From: Planctomycetota bacterium
Lineage (GTDB): Bacteria; Planctomycetota; Planctomycetia; Isosphaerales; Isosphaeraceae
Assembly (NCBI GenBank): GCA_021791715.1
Contig: JAJYWB010000044.1
Location: 1-49,148 of the forward strand
Reading direction: 5' to 3'
Length of the DNA: 49,148 nucleotides
Part shown: piece by piece, positions 1-9,486 of the stretch
How the letters are laid out: every line of letters starts with the position of its first letter
How positions within the stretch are numbered: position 1 is the first letter of the stretch
Notes under the pieces: generated by a model
The model's input: only the letters and a program-made list of their open reading frames with translations
Told to the model about the DNA's origin: nothing
Databases searched by the model: none
Program-made: the position numbers and the translations under genes

Positions 1-79
1 ATTAGGTAATCGCCGTGTGGCATTCGGTTTCGCCCTCTGAATTTTTTTGGGAGGGCGTCTGTTTGGGAGGGCGTCTGTT

Positions 80-194
80 TGGGAGGGCGAACCTCCCGGT
101 GAGCCTCTTATCATAGGATCCTTTCGCAATACGAATAAAGTTCTCCTGATAAAGACATTTTCGAATATGGCTCACCAGGAGGTTCGCCCTCCCA
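80..194. repeat. REPIN-like inverted pair, copy 1
   Basis: A palindromic element at 80-105 (GGGAGGGCGAACCTCCC followed by GGTGAGCC) is repeated in inverse orientation at 168-194. The left element can fold by itself, GGGAGG pairing with CCTCCC around GCGAA. The two elements enclose about 62 bp of unrelated AT-richer sequence. Total span is 115 bp. Architecture matches REP doublets (REPINs), small non-autonomous elements mobilised in other bacteria by a REP-associated Y1 transposase. No such transposase lies in the window. Confidence 0.8.
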
Positions 195-278
195 TATTGA
201 GTATTCACCGTGTCGATCAGGTAATCGCCGTGTGGCATTCGGTTTCGCCCTCTGAAGTTTTTTGGAAGGGCGTCTGTT

Positions 279-393
279 TGGGAGGGCGAACCTCCCGGTG
301 AGCCGCATATCATAGGATCCTTTCGCAATACGAAAAAAGTTCTCCTGATAAAAACACATAAGGAAATGGCTCACCAGGAGGTTCGCCCTCCCA
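279..393. repeat. REPIN-like inverted pair, copy 2
   Basis: Same architecture as the pair at 80-194: direct element 279-304, inverted element 367-393, 115 bp in total. The inner segment is closely related to that of copy 1 (shared stretch around TCATAGGATCCTTTCGCAAT), so the two arose by local duplication of the whole unit. Confidence 0.8.
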
Positions 394-525
394 ATTGTTT
401 CTCCCTCCCAATTGTTTCGTCCTCACAACGAATCGTTCTCCCTCCCAATTGTATCGCCCTTCCAATTGTTTCGTCCTCACAACGAATCGTTCTCCCTCCC
501 AATTGTTTCGTCCTCTCGATTCATG
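391..525. repeat. Tandem array built on CCCTCCCAATTGTTTCG
   Basis: Short units containing CCAATTGT recur with spacing of about 17-18 and 37 bp, forming a 54 bp higher-order repeat of a little over two copies (ATTGTTTCGTCCTCACAACG at 411 and 465). It starts inside the right arm of the neighbouring inverted pair, so it seems to have grown out of the element's edge. From 525 to 634, degenerate CCGATTG-type copies fade out and I see no gene or site. Confidence 0.75.
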
Positions 526-634
526 GTTCACCCATTCACTGAATGTTTCACTCTCCCGATTGGTCGTTCTCCCTACCGATTGATGAGATCCGCTCAATCC
601 CGCTGGATCCGCGGTCTTCATTACAAAAATCCTC

Positions 635-1867
635 TCATTGCGAGATCGTCGCGAGCAACCGCTCGGAGTCTTGCTGAAAACCCAATCGTTTAAGTCCCCG
701 GGCGATCGCGCGATCGACCTCGACGTCGCGCTCGGGTTCGGCGCGACCCGCGAACTCGACCGCTTTATTATAAAGCGCCTTCAGCGTCTTTCGCGTCTCC
801 TCGTCTTCGAGAAATCGGCGATCGACCTCTTTCGCCTCGTCGACCCGACCGCTTCGACGCAATGCCTGGATCAACCGATACGTCGTCTTGGGATCGCGAA
901 AACCTGCCCGCTCGGCGCGTTTATAATCCCTCGCCGCCCCTTCAAAATCGCCTTGATCGCTCGCCGCCCGCGCCTGGAAGATCAGAAACGCGGGATCGAC
1001 CGCGTGCTCTTGTGGAAGCCGTGCGAGCGTCGACGCGAACTCGTCGGGCCGACCCGAATCGTCAAGGCCCGTCAAAAGCGCGATCCACGCGTCTTTGGAA
1101 CGCGGGTCGCGCTCGACCGTCTCGCGGAGAATCCCCAAACCCTCTTCGACTCGACCGTCGTGAACGAGCGCCAAACCGTATGCCCGCCGCGCATGAAAAT
1201 CGACCGGCTCGCGTTTCGCCGCGGCGCCGAGCCGATCGAGCACAAGCGCCGGAGAAGGCTCCATCACAAGCCGACGGACGGGATACAAACACCACTTGCC
1301 GAGCTTCCGCTTATCGCGCTCGATCTCGAACCTTTGCGATACAAGTTCGCGCGTATCGGATTCTCGTCCTTCAAGATAATAAAGTTCTAACAAACTTTCA
1401 AACGCTTGATCGTTAAGCGGATCGCGGTCGATCGCGATCCGCCACGCCGCCTCGGCCTCGGCGAGTCCGCCGAGCATTTGCCAGGCTTTCCCCTCGGTCC
1501 AGCGGATCGCCGCTTCGATCTTGCGATCTCCCGATCGAGCCGATTTCAGCGTACGAATCGCCGCGGCGGGATCGGGGTCGCTCCGTTCCGCCGAGATCAA
1601 CACCTGAGCCAACAGCAACCGCGCCGAAGATTGACCGGGATGTTCGCTCAAATACATCCTCACGGTTCGCTCGGCCGCGGCGAATCGTCCCGCCCGCAAC
1701 AGCTCGGGAACCGCGTCGACGTCGACGGGCGACGCTCCCGGTCCCGACGACCGCAACGCGACGCCGATCGCGACCGGGATCGCGCCCAACACCAACAATA
1801 GCCCGGTCGTCGCTTTTCTGTTCAAGTCTTTGAATCTCAATAGAAAAACGCGCCGAAGATCGCGCAT
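635..1867 (-). CDS. TPR-repeat protein with N-terminal membrane anchor
   Basis: A 410-residue protein. One hydrophobic segment near residues 20-37 is likely an uncleaved anchor or signal; the rest is alpha-helical tetratricopeptide repeats, for example the hairpins around LLRAGRFAAAERTVRMYL and EAEAAWRIAIDRDPLNDQAF. TPRs are protein-interaction scaffolds, and no enzymatic motif is visible. It starts 32 bp after the stop of the FG-GAP/UnbV lipoprotein gene on the same strand, so the two are probably co-transcribed. CRTAC1-like proteins and TPR proteins often neighbour each other in planctomycetes. ATG at 1867 is the only good start before the hydrophobic segment. The partner and exact role are unknown. 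Confidence 0.85.
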   Translation of the reverse strand: MRDLRRVFLLRFKDLNRKATTGLLLVLGAIPVAIGVALRSSGPGASPVDVDAVPELLRAGRFAAAERTVRMYLSEHPGQSSARLLLAQVLISAERSDPDPAAAIRTLKSARSGDRKIEAAIRWTEGKAWQMLGGLAEAEAAWRIAIDRDPLNDQAFESLLELYYLEGRESDTRELVSQRFEIERDKRKLGKWCLYPVRRLVMEPSPALVLDRLGAAAKREPVDFHARRAYGLALVHDGRVEEGLGILRETVERDPRSKDAWIALLTGLDDSGRPDEFASTLARLPQEHAVDPAFLIFQARAASDQGDFEGAARDYKRAERAGFRDPKTTYRLIQALRRSGRVDEAKEVDRRFLEDEETRKTLKALYNKAVEFAGRAEPERDVEVDRAIARGLKRLGFQQDSERLLATISQ

Positions 1868-1899
1868 GATTCGTCCGGTTCGTGCGAACCGATTCCATT

Positions 1900-3783
1900 C
1901 TACCGGATCGGCTCGCGATGCGAGTTCTCGTTCTCGATCGCTTCAACCTCGCGTACCACGCGCATCGCGTCGAGCACGACCTCGGTGAGCGTTTGCTTGA
2001 TCCCGCTCGGCCAGGCGATCTCCACGCGATCGATTCGGTCGATCGCCCCCAGCCCGATCAGCAACCTGGGATCGTTCGAAGCGAGATAACTTCCCCCTCC
2101 CTTTACCTGACGCGTAATCATGCCTTTGTTTGTATGAACGACGACGCGTGCTCCGATCGCCCCTCGATTCGATTTGCGACCGATCAGATCGAGGCCGATC
2201 CACGATCCGAGCCGGCGCGATTCGTTCCAAAGAAGCGCCGGTTTGGAATCGAGCAGGCCGACGACGATATCGATCGCTCCGTCGTCGTTTAAATCTCCGA
2301 ACGCCGCGCTCCGCGCCACCCTCGGCTCGCGAAAAAACGGCCCGGGATCGGCGACAAGGCGGAACTTACCGTCGCCGATGTTCCGCCAGATCTTGGCGTA
2401 TTCGGCCTGCGGAACGTCCTCACCCAAAAGCTGGAGGTTATCGTCCACGTGTCCGTTGCACACGAACATATCGGGCCGACCGTCGCTATTAAAATCGGCG
2501 AGGGCGCATCCCCAGCCGACGTCCGGGAGGCTATCCTGAACGATCCCCGCACGCGCCGACACATCTTGAAACGATCGGCCGTCGAGGTTGCGGTAAAGCG
2601 TGTTGTATTCGCCTCGAAAGTTGGTGACGAACAGCTCGGGCCCGCCGTCGCCGTCGATGTCCTCGGCGTCGACCCCCATTCCCGCCATCGCGCCCCCGGT
2701 ATCGCTACGAGCGGCGCCGGCGAGTTCGCCGACGTCGTCGAATCGGCCGTCGCCCCGATTCAGAAATAAAAAATTAGGGCATTCGTCATTAACGATATAG
2801 ATGTCGATTTTGCCGTTGGAATCAAGATCGGCGGCGACGACTCCGAGCCCTCTGCCGTCGTCGCGGGCGATCCCCGCGGCCTCGGTCGTGTTCTCGAACG
2901 TTCCGTCGCCGCGGTTGCGATAAAGCGCGTGTCGAACGGGTTCGATCGAATGCGGCGAACAGTGAACGCGAATTCCTTTGGTTCGATCGCCGCAAAACGG
3001 CCTGGGGGCGTCGATCGCCCAGCGACCGTAGCCCGTCGCATACAGATCGAGGTTTCCGTCGCCGTCGAAATCGAACGCCGCCGCGGCGACCGACCAATCG
3101 TCGTTCGACGCCCCGGACGAGGCGCTTTGATCATAAAAACGCCCATAGCCGTCGTTGATATAAAGGGAATCGGGTCCGAGCGCCGCGATATAAAGGTCGA
3201 TGAAACCGTCGCCGTTGAAATCCCCCGCGGCGACTCCATGGCAAAATCCGATATGAACAAGCCCTGATTGTTCGGTGACGTCTTCAAAAGTTCCGTCGCC
3301 GCGATTGCGATAAAGCCGATTGCCTCGACAGGTTGTGGGAGAATCGAGCGGCAGCTCGCGGGTCGTCGCGAAGAAGAGATCGAGCGCGCCGTCGCCGTCG
3401 AAATCGAAGATCGCGATTCCCGAACCGTAGATCGTGGGAAAATACTTCTCGGCGCTGTTACCGCTCGTTTGCTTGAAGTCGATCCCCGCTTCGGCGCCGG
3501 CGGAGCGAAACCGGATCGAATTCGTCGAGGGGGTCGACGAGTCGCTTACGGAACGATCCCTGGGACGACTCGTTTCGCCTCGTTTCTTGAAGTCGGCGTG
3601 AGCTTTCGATTCGGCGACTTCGGCTTCGTTCTCGAGGTTTTCGGTCGTTCGATCACAACCGATATGAAGACAAATCCAGATGCACAATATCAAACCAATC
3701 GGCTTGCTGATTCGATTTGATCGTAAGTCGCCGTTCGGCACGCGAAAGATTTTAATCACGTGAATATGAATGAGATATCGCAT
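1900..3783 (-). CDS. CRTAC1-family FG-GAP/VCBS repeat lipoprotein with ASPIC/UnbV domain
   Basis: A 627-residue exported protein. Residues around 28-44 form a hydrophobic stretch ending in HIGC, a plausible lipobox. The body holds many FG-GAP/VCBS repeats recognisable by the calcium-binding loop D-x-D-G-D-G (IFDFDGDGALDLFF, AGDFNGDGFIDLYI, AFDFDGDGNLDLYA, ALADFNSDGRPDMFV), which form beta-propeller blades. The C-terminus is an ASPIC/UnbV domain (N-R-G-A-I-G-A-R, then R-Q-V-K-G-G-G-S-Y-L-A-S-N-D). The family is abundant in planctomycetes and presumed to act at the surface in adhesion or binding; no catalytic function is established. It lies upstream of the TPR gene, 32 bp away. The ATG at 3783 has only a weak ribosome site. 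Confidence 0.9.
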   Translation of the reverse strand: MRYLIHIHVIKIFRVPNGDLRSNRISKPIGLILCIWICLHIGCDRTTENLENEAEVAESKAHADFKKRGETSRPRDRSVSDSSTPSTNSIRFRSAGAEAGIDFKQTSGNSAEKYFPTIYGSGIAIFDFDGDGALDLFFATTRELPLDSPTTCRGNRLYRNRGDGTFEDVTEQSGLVHIGFCHGVAAGDFNGDGFIDLYIAALGPDSLYINDGYGRFYDQSASSGASNDDWSVAAAAFDFDGDGNLDLYATGYGRWAIDAPRPFCGDRTKGIRVHCSPHSIEPVRHALYRNRGDGTFENTTEAAGIARDDGRGLGVVAADLDSNGKIDIYIVNDECPNFLFLNRGDGRFDDVGELAGAARSDTGGAMAGMGVDAEDIDGDGGPELFVTNFRGEYNTLYRNLDGRSFQDVSARAGIVQDSLPDVGWGCALADFNSDGRPDMFVCNGHVDDNLQLLGEDVPQAEYAKIWRNIGDGKFRLVADPGPFFREPRVARSAAFGDLNDDGAIDIVVGLLDSKPALLWNESRRLGSWIGLDLIGRKSNRGAIGARVVVHTNKGMITRQVKGGGSYLASNDPRLLIGLGAIDRIDRVEIAWPSGIKQTLTEVVLDAMRVVREVEAIENENSHREPIR

Positions 3784-3830
3784 TCCAATAGCTTGCTTGA
3801 TTTTTACGACTTCCGACCGCGATCGATAAA

Positions 3831-3865
3831 ACGAGCCCGCGCTTCGGGAACGAAGCCGGGCTCGT
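3831..3865 (-). terminator. Intrinsic terminator after the small lipoprotein gene
   Basis: ACGAGCCCG pairs with CGGGCTCGT, and after one bulged C, GCTTCG pairs with CGAAGC around a GGAA loop. Read on the minus strand it runs into TTTTATC. It sits about 30 bp past the stop of the gene at 3896-4177 and separates that gene from the FG-GAP/UnbV gene. Confidence 0.75.
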
Positions 3866-3895
3866 AATCATATTAAAAGAACATAGCTCGTCGAC

Positions 3896-4177
3896 TCATT
3901 TCTTGGGCGTGGCGCCTTTGACGGCGGGGGTTTTGATGACGACGTCGGCGCCTTTTTTACCCTCGGCGTAATCGGTACCCGCGGCGGTGGCGCTTTTAGC
4001 CTGTTGCTGTTGTACGTAACTCTGCATATCACCAGGACCTCTCGGAGTGCCGGGAGGAACGAGCACCTTGTTCGTATCGCCGCCCGCGCCGGCCTGGTTG
4101 TCGTCCTGTGAGCAACCCAGAAAGGTGAACGTGGCGATCGTCATCGCGGCGAGGAGAACGACAAACTTGAAACGCAT
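3896..4177 (-). CDS. Small lipoprotein, unknown function
   Basis: A 93-residue protein. Residues 1-20 are a lipoprotein signal ending in TFLGC, so Cys 22 is the probable lipidated residue; the -3 position is not the usual leucine. The mature part is short, polar and low in complexity, with a Gly/Pro section (VPPGTPRGPGD), a Gln run (YVQQQQ) and a lysine-rich end. I recognise no domain. Small lipoproteins of this kind often follow DUF1559 genes in planctomycetes, and here the DUF1559 gene lies directly upstream on the same strand. A hairpin between them suggests only partial read-through. Confidence 0.75.
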   Translation of the reverse strand: MRFKFVVLLAAMTIATFTFLGCSQDDNQAGAGGDTNKVLVPPGTPRGPGDMQSYVQQQQAKSATAAGTDYAEGKKGADVVIKTPAVKGATPKK

Positions 4178-4217
4178 CGCTGAATATCTCCCTGAAAATG
4201 ATTGGATAAGAACAAGA

Positions 4218-4258
4218 TCGACGACGCGCCGTTGTAATCGCTCGCGGCGCGTCGTCGA
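4218..4258 (-). terminator. Hairpin between the DUF1559 gene and the small lipoprotein gene
   Basis: A perfect 14 bp stem (TCGACGACGCGCCG with its complement) around a 13-base loop lies 52 bp past the DUF1559 stop. On the minus strand it is followed by TCTTGTTCTTATCC, T-rich but not a clean T-tract, so termination may be partial. Confidence 0.55.
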
Positions 4259-4309
4259 GAACCGTTCGATCGTTTCGTGTTCGCGATCGAAACCCGCGGA
4301 AAAAACGGT

Positions 4310-5476
4310 TTACAGCCCCGACATATCGACGACCTCGTTGCCGGCGTATGTCGCGACTCCGTACCAAACGATGTAATTGACGCTGCTCTTGACGAACCGC
4401 ACGCTGCCGTCGGCGAAGAGGACGTTCACGCCGCCGGGATGAAGCGAACTCGCGCCGATCATGTGCGAAGCGCCCCGCCAATCCATGCCGATATCGCTAT
4501 AAACACAGGCGCGACGGTTGGGGGGCTGGGTGTGCGAATAGGTGCAACTTCCGCCGTGGATCCACCATTCGCCTTTCCATCCCCAGTTCCAGTTGTAACC
4601 CGTGTTGCTACAGATCTGGGCGTTGAGGTAATCGGAATACGGCTGAATCCCTTGAAGACCGCTCGTGACGAATTGCCCCGATGAATCGGAGGTCGTCGTG
4701 CCCCAAACCATCCCCAGCACGTTGGGCGCCCACGGAGCGCCCGTCGCGGGGCCTTTCACCCATTCGCTGAAGATCGCGGTCGTGCTCGTTCCGTCAAGAA
4801 ACGACGCCATTTTGATCACGGGATTGTTGAGCGCGCCGTCCCAGCCGGGAAGGTACGCGGGGCCGTTGAATCGCCAGTTGTTCGCGTGGCGATTGAGCCC
4901 GATATTGGTCGGATAATTGAACGTTCCGACCAATCGGTTGGTGGGATTGGGATATCCCAAAACATACATGCCGCTTCCACCCATATAGGGATCCGACGGA
5001 CAAAGGAACGAATTGATCGCCGTGACGACCGCGGTCATCTGGATCACGCCGTTCATCTGGCCCGCGGCGCCGTTATCGGGAGGATTGGGTACGTTGTTTG
5101 AGTAACCCGACACTTGTTGAATTCCACCATCCCAACTTGGGCTCCATCGGGCGCCGAAGTTGAAGTTCATCGCGTTGTAGGTCGCGGATTGATCCATGTA
5201 CGGCAAAAGCCGTGCGTGAATCGAGAAATTGGCTTCTCCAGACTGGGGGTTGCTCCAGTCGGGAGAGATGTAATACGGCGGGTAGGCGTCGTTCGAACTG
5301 ACGTAATTCGCCATCGCCAGGCCGATTTGTTTGAGGTTGTTGGTGCACTGCGCCCGCCGAGCCGCCTCGCGCGCCTGTTGCACCGCCGGAAGAAGTAGCG
5401 CGATCAAAACCGCGATGATCGCGATCACGACCAACAGCTCGATCAGGGTGAAACCCCGTCGTTTCGCACTCATCAT
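4310..5476 (-). CDS. DUF1559 domain protein with type IV pilin-like N-terminus
   Basis: A 388-residue protein. The N-terminus, [20 protein letters not shown], has the prepilin cleavage site G|FTLIE followed by a hydrophobic helix to about residue 32 and the conserved QQAREAARR and NNLKQIGLA motifs. The C-terminus has the family signature [20 protein letters not shown]1559 proteins occur in large paralogous sets in planctomycetes. They are thought to be processed by a prepilin peptidase and anchored in the envelope, but their role is not established. The open frame extends upstream to 5710, but the ATGATG at 5476/5473 follows GGGAGGG and gives the canonical prepilin leader, so I place the start there. 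Confidence 0.93.
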   Translation of the reverse strand: MMSAKRRGFTLIELLVVIAIIAVLIALLLPAVQQAREAARRAQCTNNLKQIGLAMANYVSSNDAYPPYYISPDWSNPQSGEANFSIHARLLPYMDQSATYNAMNFNFGARWSPSWDGGIQQVSGYSNNVPNPPDNGAAGQMNGVIQMTAVVTAINSFLCPSDPYMGGSGMYVLGYPNPTNRLVGTFNYPTNIGLNRHANNWRFNGPAYLPGWDGALNNPVIKMASFLDGTSTTAIFSEWVKGPATGAPWAPNVLGMVWGTTTSDSSGQFVTSGLQGIQPYSDYLNAQICSNTGYNWNWGWKGEWWIHGGSCTYSHTQPPNRRACVYSDIGMDWRGASHMIGASSLHPGGVNVLFADGSVRFVKSSVNYIVWYGVATYAGNEVVDMSGL

Positions 5477-6042
5477 ATGAAGACCCTCCCGATCTTGACG
5501 ATCGAAGGCCGACCCAAAACGGATGGAAAAGACCCGAATCGCGATCAAGCAAGCATCGACGATCCGGTACCTATACAAGAGAGGAACGATCTTGATTTCA
5601 AATCGATCACATACGGCTAACAACAACCGAATCGACCGATTTGAAATCGCTTCGCACGAAATCCGCGCGCGATCGAACCAAAACGGCCGAACCGCGTCGC
5701 GATCAAACAACTAATGATAAAACGCATAAACCGCGAGAAGCCGATCACTCGTCGCGAGTCGATCCCACGTACTTGAAAAAGATGAATGAGAACCCCTCGC
5801 GACGAATACGCCGATGTTCGCCCTCGGGGAGTTCAAAGTCAAGGATTATTTTTGAGAAAGTCCAAAAAAAAGCCGGGAGAGAATGCGTGCGGGCGAGCTT
5901 GCTCTATTCAAAAAGAAAGGATTTTTAAGGGTTTTTCACTTTCGATCCGCGATCGGCCGTCCGAGCTTGGAGTGAAGCTCGGCGACCGATTTCGATGAGG
6001 CGGAGCGACCGATCGGCTTCGAAACGCCCTCGATCGCGTTCG
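5477..6042. other. Intergenic region between thiC and the DUF1559 gene
   Basis: About 570 bp without a supported gene. It holds the 5' region of the DUF1559 gene and the 3' region of thiC, both on the minus strand. A perfect 8 bp hairpin, CCGAGCTT with AAGCTCGG (5961-5982), lies 60-80 bp past the thiC stop but has no T-tract. Open frames here use atypical residues and look spurious. Confidence 0.6.
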
Positions 6043-7885
<1,843 letters not shown>

Positions 7886-8941
7886 ATGCGAAAGCTTGAT
7901 CCCACTCCAAACGCCGAGGGCTCCGGCCCGGGCGGAACGACCGTCGATCGCACGCCCGTTTTCGAGCGGGCGGGGACGGCGCCAAACTCCGGGCGGCGGC
8001 TCGGGAGTCGTCTTCCGCGATCGCTACGGATTTTTGGGGCGATTCTCCTGGTCGTCGGCTGTTCGATCTCGGCGTTAAGCTGGTATTTCACGCCGCCGCT
8101 CGAAGCCGAATCGGCCAACGATGTGAAGACATCTTCAGCCACGCATAAAGATTCGACGACGGCCGATCGAGATCGGACGTCGGATCGCCTTCGCTCGGTC
8201 GCCGATTCGCCGATCGTCTGGCCGAGCGATCGGCTCGAGGGGTTGGAGGCGAAACGCTTGCTGCTTCGCGTGATGATCGAGGCGGGCGAGCGGATCGATC
8301 GCGTTCGAGGGTTGACCGCGCTTTTTCACAAGCGGGAACGGATCGACGGCAAGCTCGGGCCGATGGAGACGATGCGAATCAAGGTGCGATCGAAGCCGTT
8401 CTCGGTTTATCTCAAATATCTGCATCCTTCCAGCGGGAAGGAGGTGATTTATGTCGCCGGCAAGCGCGATAATAAGTTGATTGGGCATTACGGCGGGGCT
8501 TCGCGGATGTTGCTGCCGAGGATCGTCGTTCCCCCCGATCATCCCGTCGCGCTCGCGAGCAGCCGGCATCCGATCACCGAGGCGGGGCCCGCGAACTTGA
8601 TCAAAAAACTGATCAAATTTCGACAAATTGATCTGAACGACGATCGCGCCGTGACGATTCTCGATCGGGGGACCGATTTCAAGGGGAGGGTTCGACCTCG
8701 ATCGTTGCACAGGCATCCCGAGCCCGACGGGGTGCATCTTTACGCCGAGGTCGAGATCTTCTACGACCCCGAAACGTATATTCCCTATCAGATCACGAAT
8801 TACGGTTGGCGCGAGGGGAACGACGACGGCCCGCTTCCGCTCGTCGAGATGTATCGATACGACGATCTCGCAATCGACGTTCCGCTCACCGATCTCGATT
8901 TCGATCCCGCCAATCCCGCGTACGAGTTTCGCAGGTTCTAG
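7886..8941 (+). CDS. DUF1571 family protein, membrane-anchored or secreted
   Basis: A 351-residue protein. A Pro/Gly/Arg-rich cytoplasmic leader of about 46 residues precedes a single hydrophobic segment (roughly 47-68, LRIFGAILLVVGCSISALSW). The remaining ~250 residues carry the DUF1571 pattern: LTALFHKRERIDGKLGPMET, KVRSKPFSVYLKYL, GKEVIYV, then the SSRHPITEAG segment and a beta-rich end. Such domains resemble outer-membrane lipoprotein-sorting folds (LolA/LolB-like), but no function is proven. It is divergent from thiC and convergent with the DUF1499 gene, so probably a single transcription unit. Confidence 0.85.
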   Translation: MRKLDPTPNAEGSGPGGTTVDRTPVFERAGTAPNSGRRLGSRLPRSLRIFGAILLVVGCSISALSWYFTPPLEAESANDVKTSSATHKDSTTADRDRTSDRLRSVADSPIVWPSDRLEGLEAKRLLLRVMIEAGERIDRVRGLTALFHKRERIDGKLGPMETMRIKVRSKPFSVYLKYLHPSSGKEVIYVAGKRDNKLIGHYGGASRMLLPRIVVPPDHPVALASSRHPITEAGPANLIKKLIKFRQIDLNDDRAVTILDRGTDFKGRVRPRSLHRHPEPDGVHLYAEVEIFYDPETYIPYQITNYGWREGNDDGPLPLVEMYRYDDLAIDVPLTDLDFDPANPAYEFRRF

Positions 8942-8988
8942 AATCTAAAACCAACAAAATTGCAATAAATTAAATATAATTATAACGG

Positions 8989-9366
8989 CTAAGATTCGAG
9001 GCGGAGCGCCGCGACGAGTTCGCGAAGATTCCTGGGGTTTTGGCCGAGATCTCCTTTACCGACGCGCGACCGGCTCGTCGCCTTCACGCGAGTTCCTCGC
9101 GATTGGGGATCGGGCTCGAAGGTGAGCCGAACGTCGTCGACGAAGCGCCAAACGAGGGTGCGCCGAGTCGCGTGAAGCTTTGCGATCGGCGCCGATCGAT
9201 CGATCGATTCGACCCGCCATCGCGGCGTCGCGTCGATCCTTCGCGCCGCGAAATCGATCGCCGCGGCGAGATCGAGCGGGAGCGTGATCGGCCGAAGTCG
9301 AGGGTCCGCCGAGTCGTCGGTAAGCGAAGCCTCGTTACAAATCATACCTCGAAGAATCGGATTCAT
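8989..9366 (-). CDS. DUF1499 family protein
   Basis: A 125-residue protein matching DUF1499 over nearly its full length. The recognisable end is DDVRLTFEP, then SRGTRVKATSRSRVGKGDLGQNPRNLRELV, where the family has an S-R-S-R-x-G-x-x-D-L-G-x-N core. No signal peptide is seen, so it is probably cytoplasmic. The family is widespread and uncharacterised. It is convergent with the DUF1571 gene, separated by 47 very AT-rich bases. Confidence 0.85.
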   Translation of the reverse strand: MNPILRGMICNEASLTDDSADPRLRPITLPLDLAAAIDFAARRIDATPRWRVESIDRSAPIAKLHATRRTLVWRFVDDVRLTFEPDPQSRGTRVKATSRSRVGKGDLGQNPRNLRELVAALRLES

Positions 9367-9486
9367 CCGCCGAACCTTATTCGATTGTAGATATTAAGTG
9401 ATGTAAATTCAAACGGGGTCGGGCCGTCGATTCGCGGATCAATTACGCGAACGACGATGTTATAAGCGATTTCGCCCGAAAGTCGA

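Larger units (their letters stand above)
4..393. repeat. Direct duplication of a ~190-215 bp unit carrying a palindromic element pair
   Basis: The sequence from position 4 recurs from position 219, and similarity continues through the inner segment and both inverted elements to about 393. The first copy has an extra run of the GGGAGGGCGTCTGTTT motif, which accounts for most of the 215 bp offset. No credible protein is encoded; the open frames across it are proline/glycine-rich products of the repeat. I read it as a tandemly duplicated non-coding repeat island. Confidence 0.85.

Noticed and set aside
2..374. Proline/glycine-rich short open frames (GEPPGEP, GGSPS)
   Set aside because: They are read-throughs of the palindromic elements and the duplicated unit, with no independent evidence of coding.
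638..1416. Plus-strand open frames over the TPR gene
   Set aside because: Shadows of the TPR gene; no domain, skewed composition and no ribosome site.
5641..5998. Short plus-strand frames between the DUF1559 gene and thiC
   Set aside because: Arg/Lys/Ser-rich, no ribosome site and no recognisable domain.
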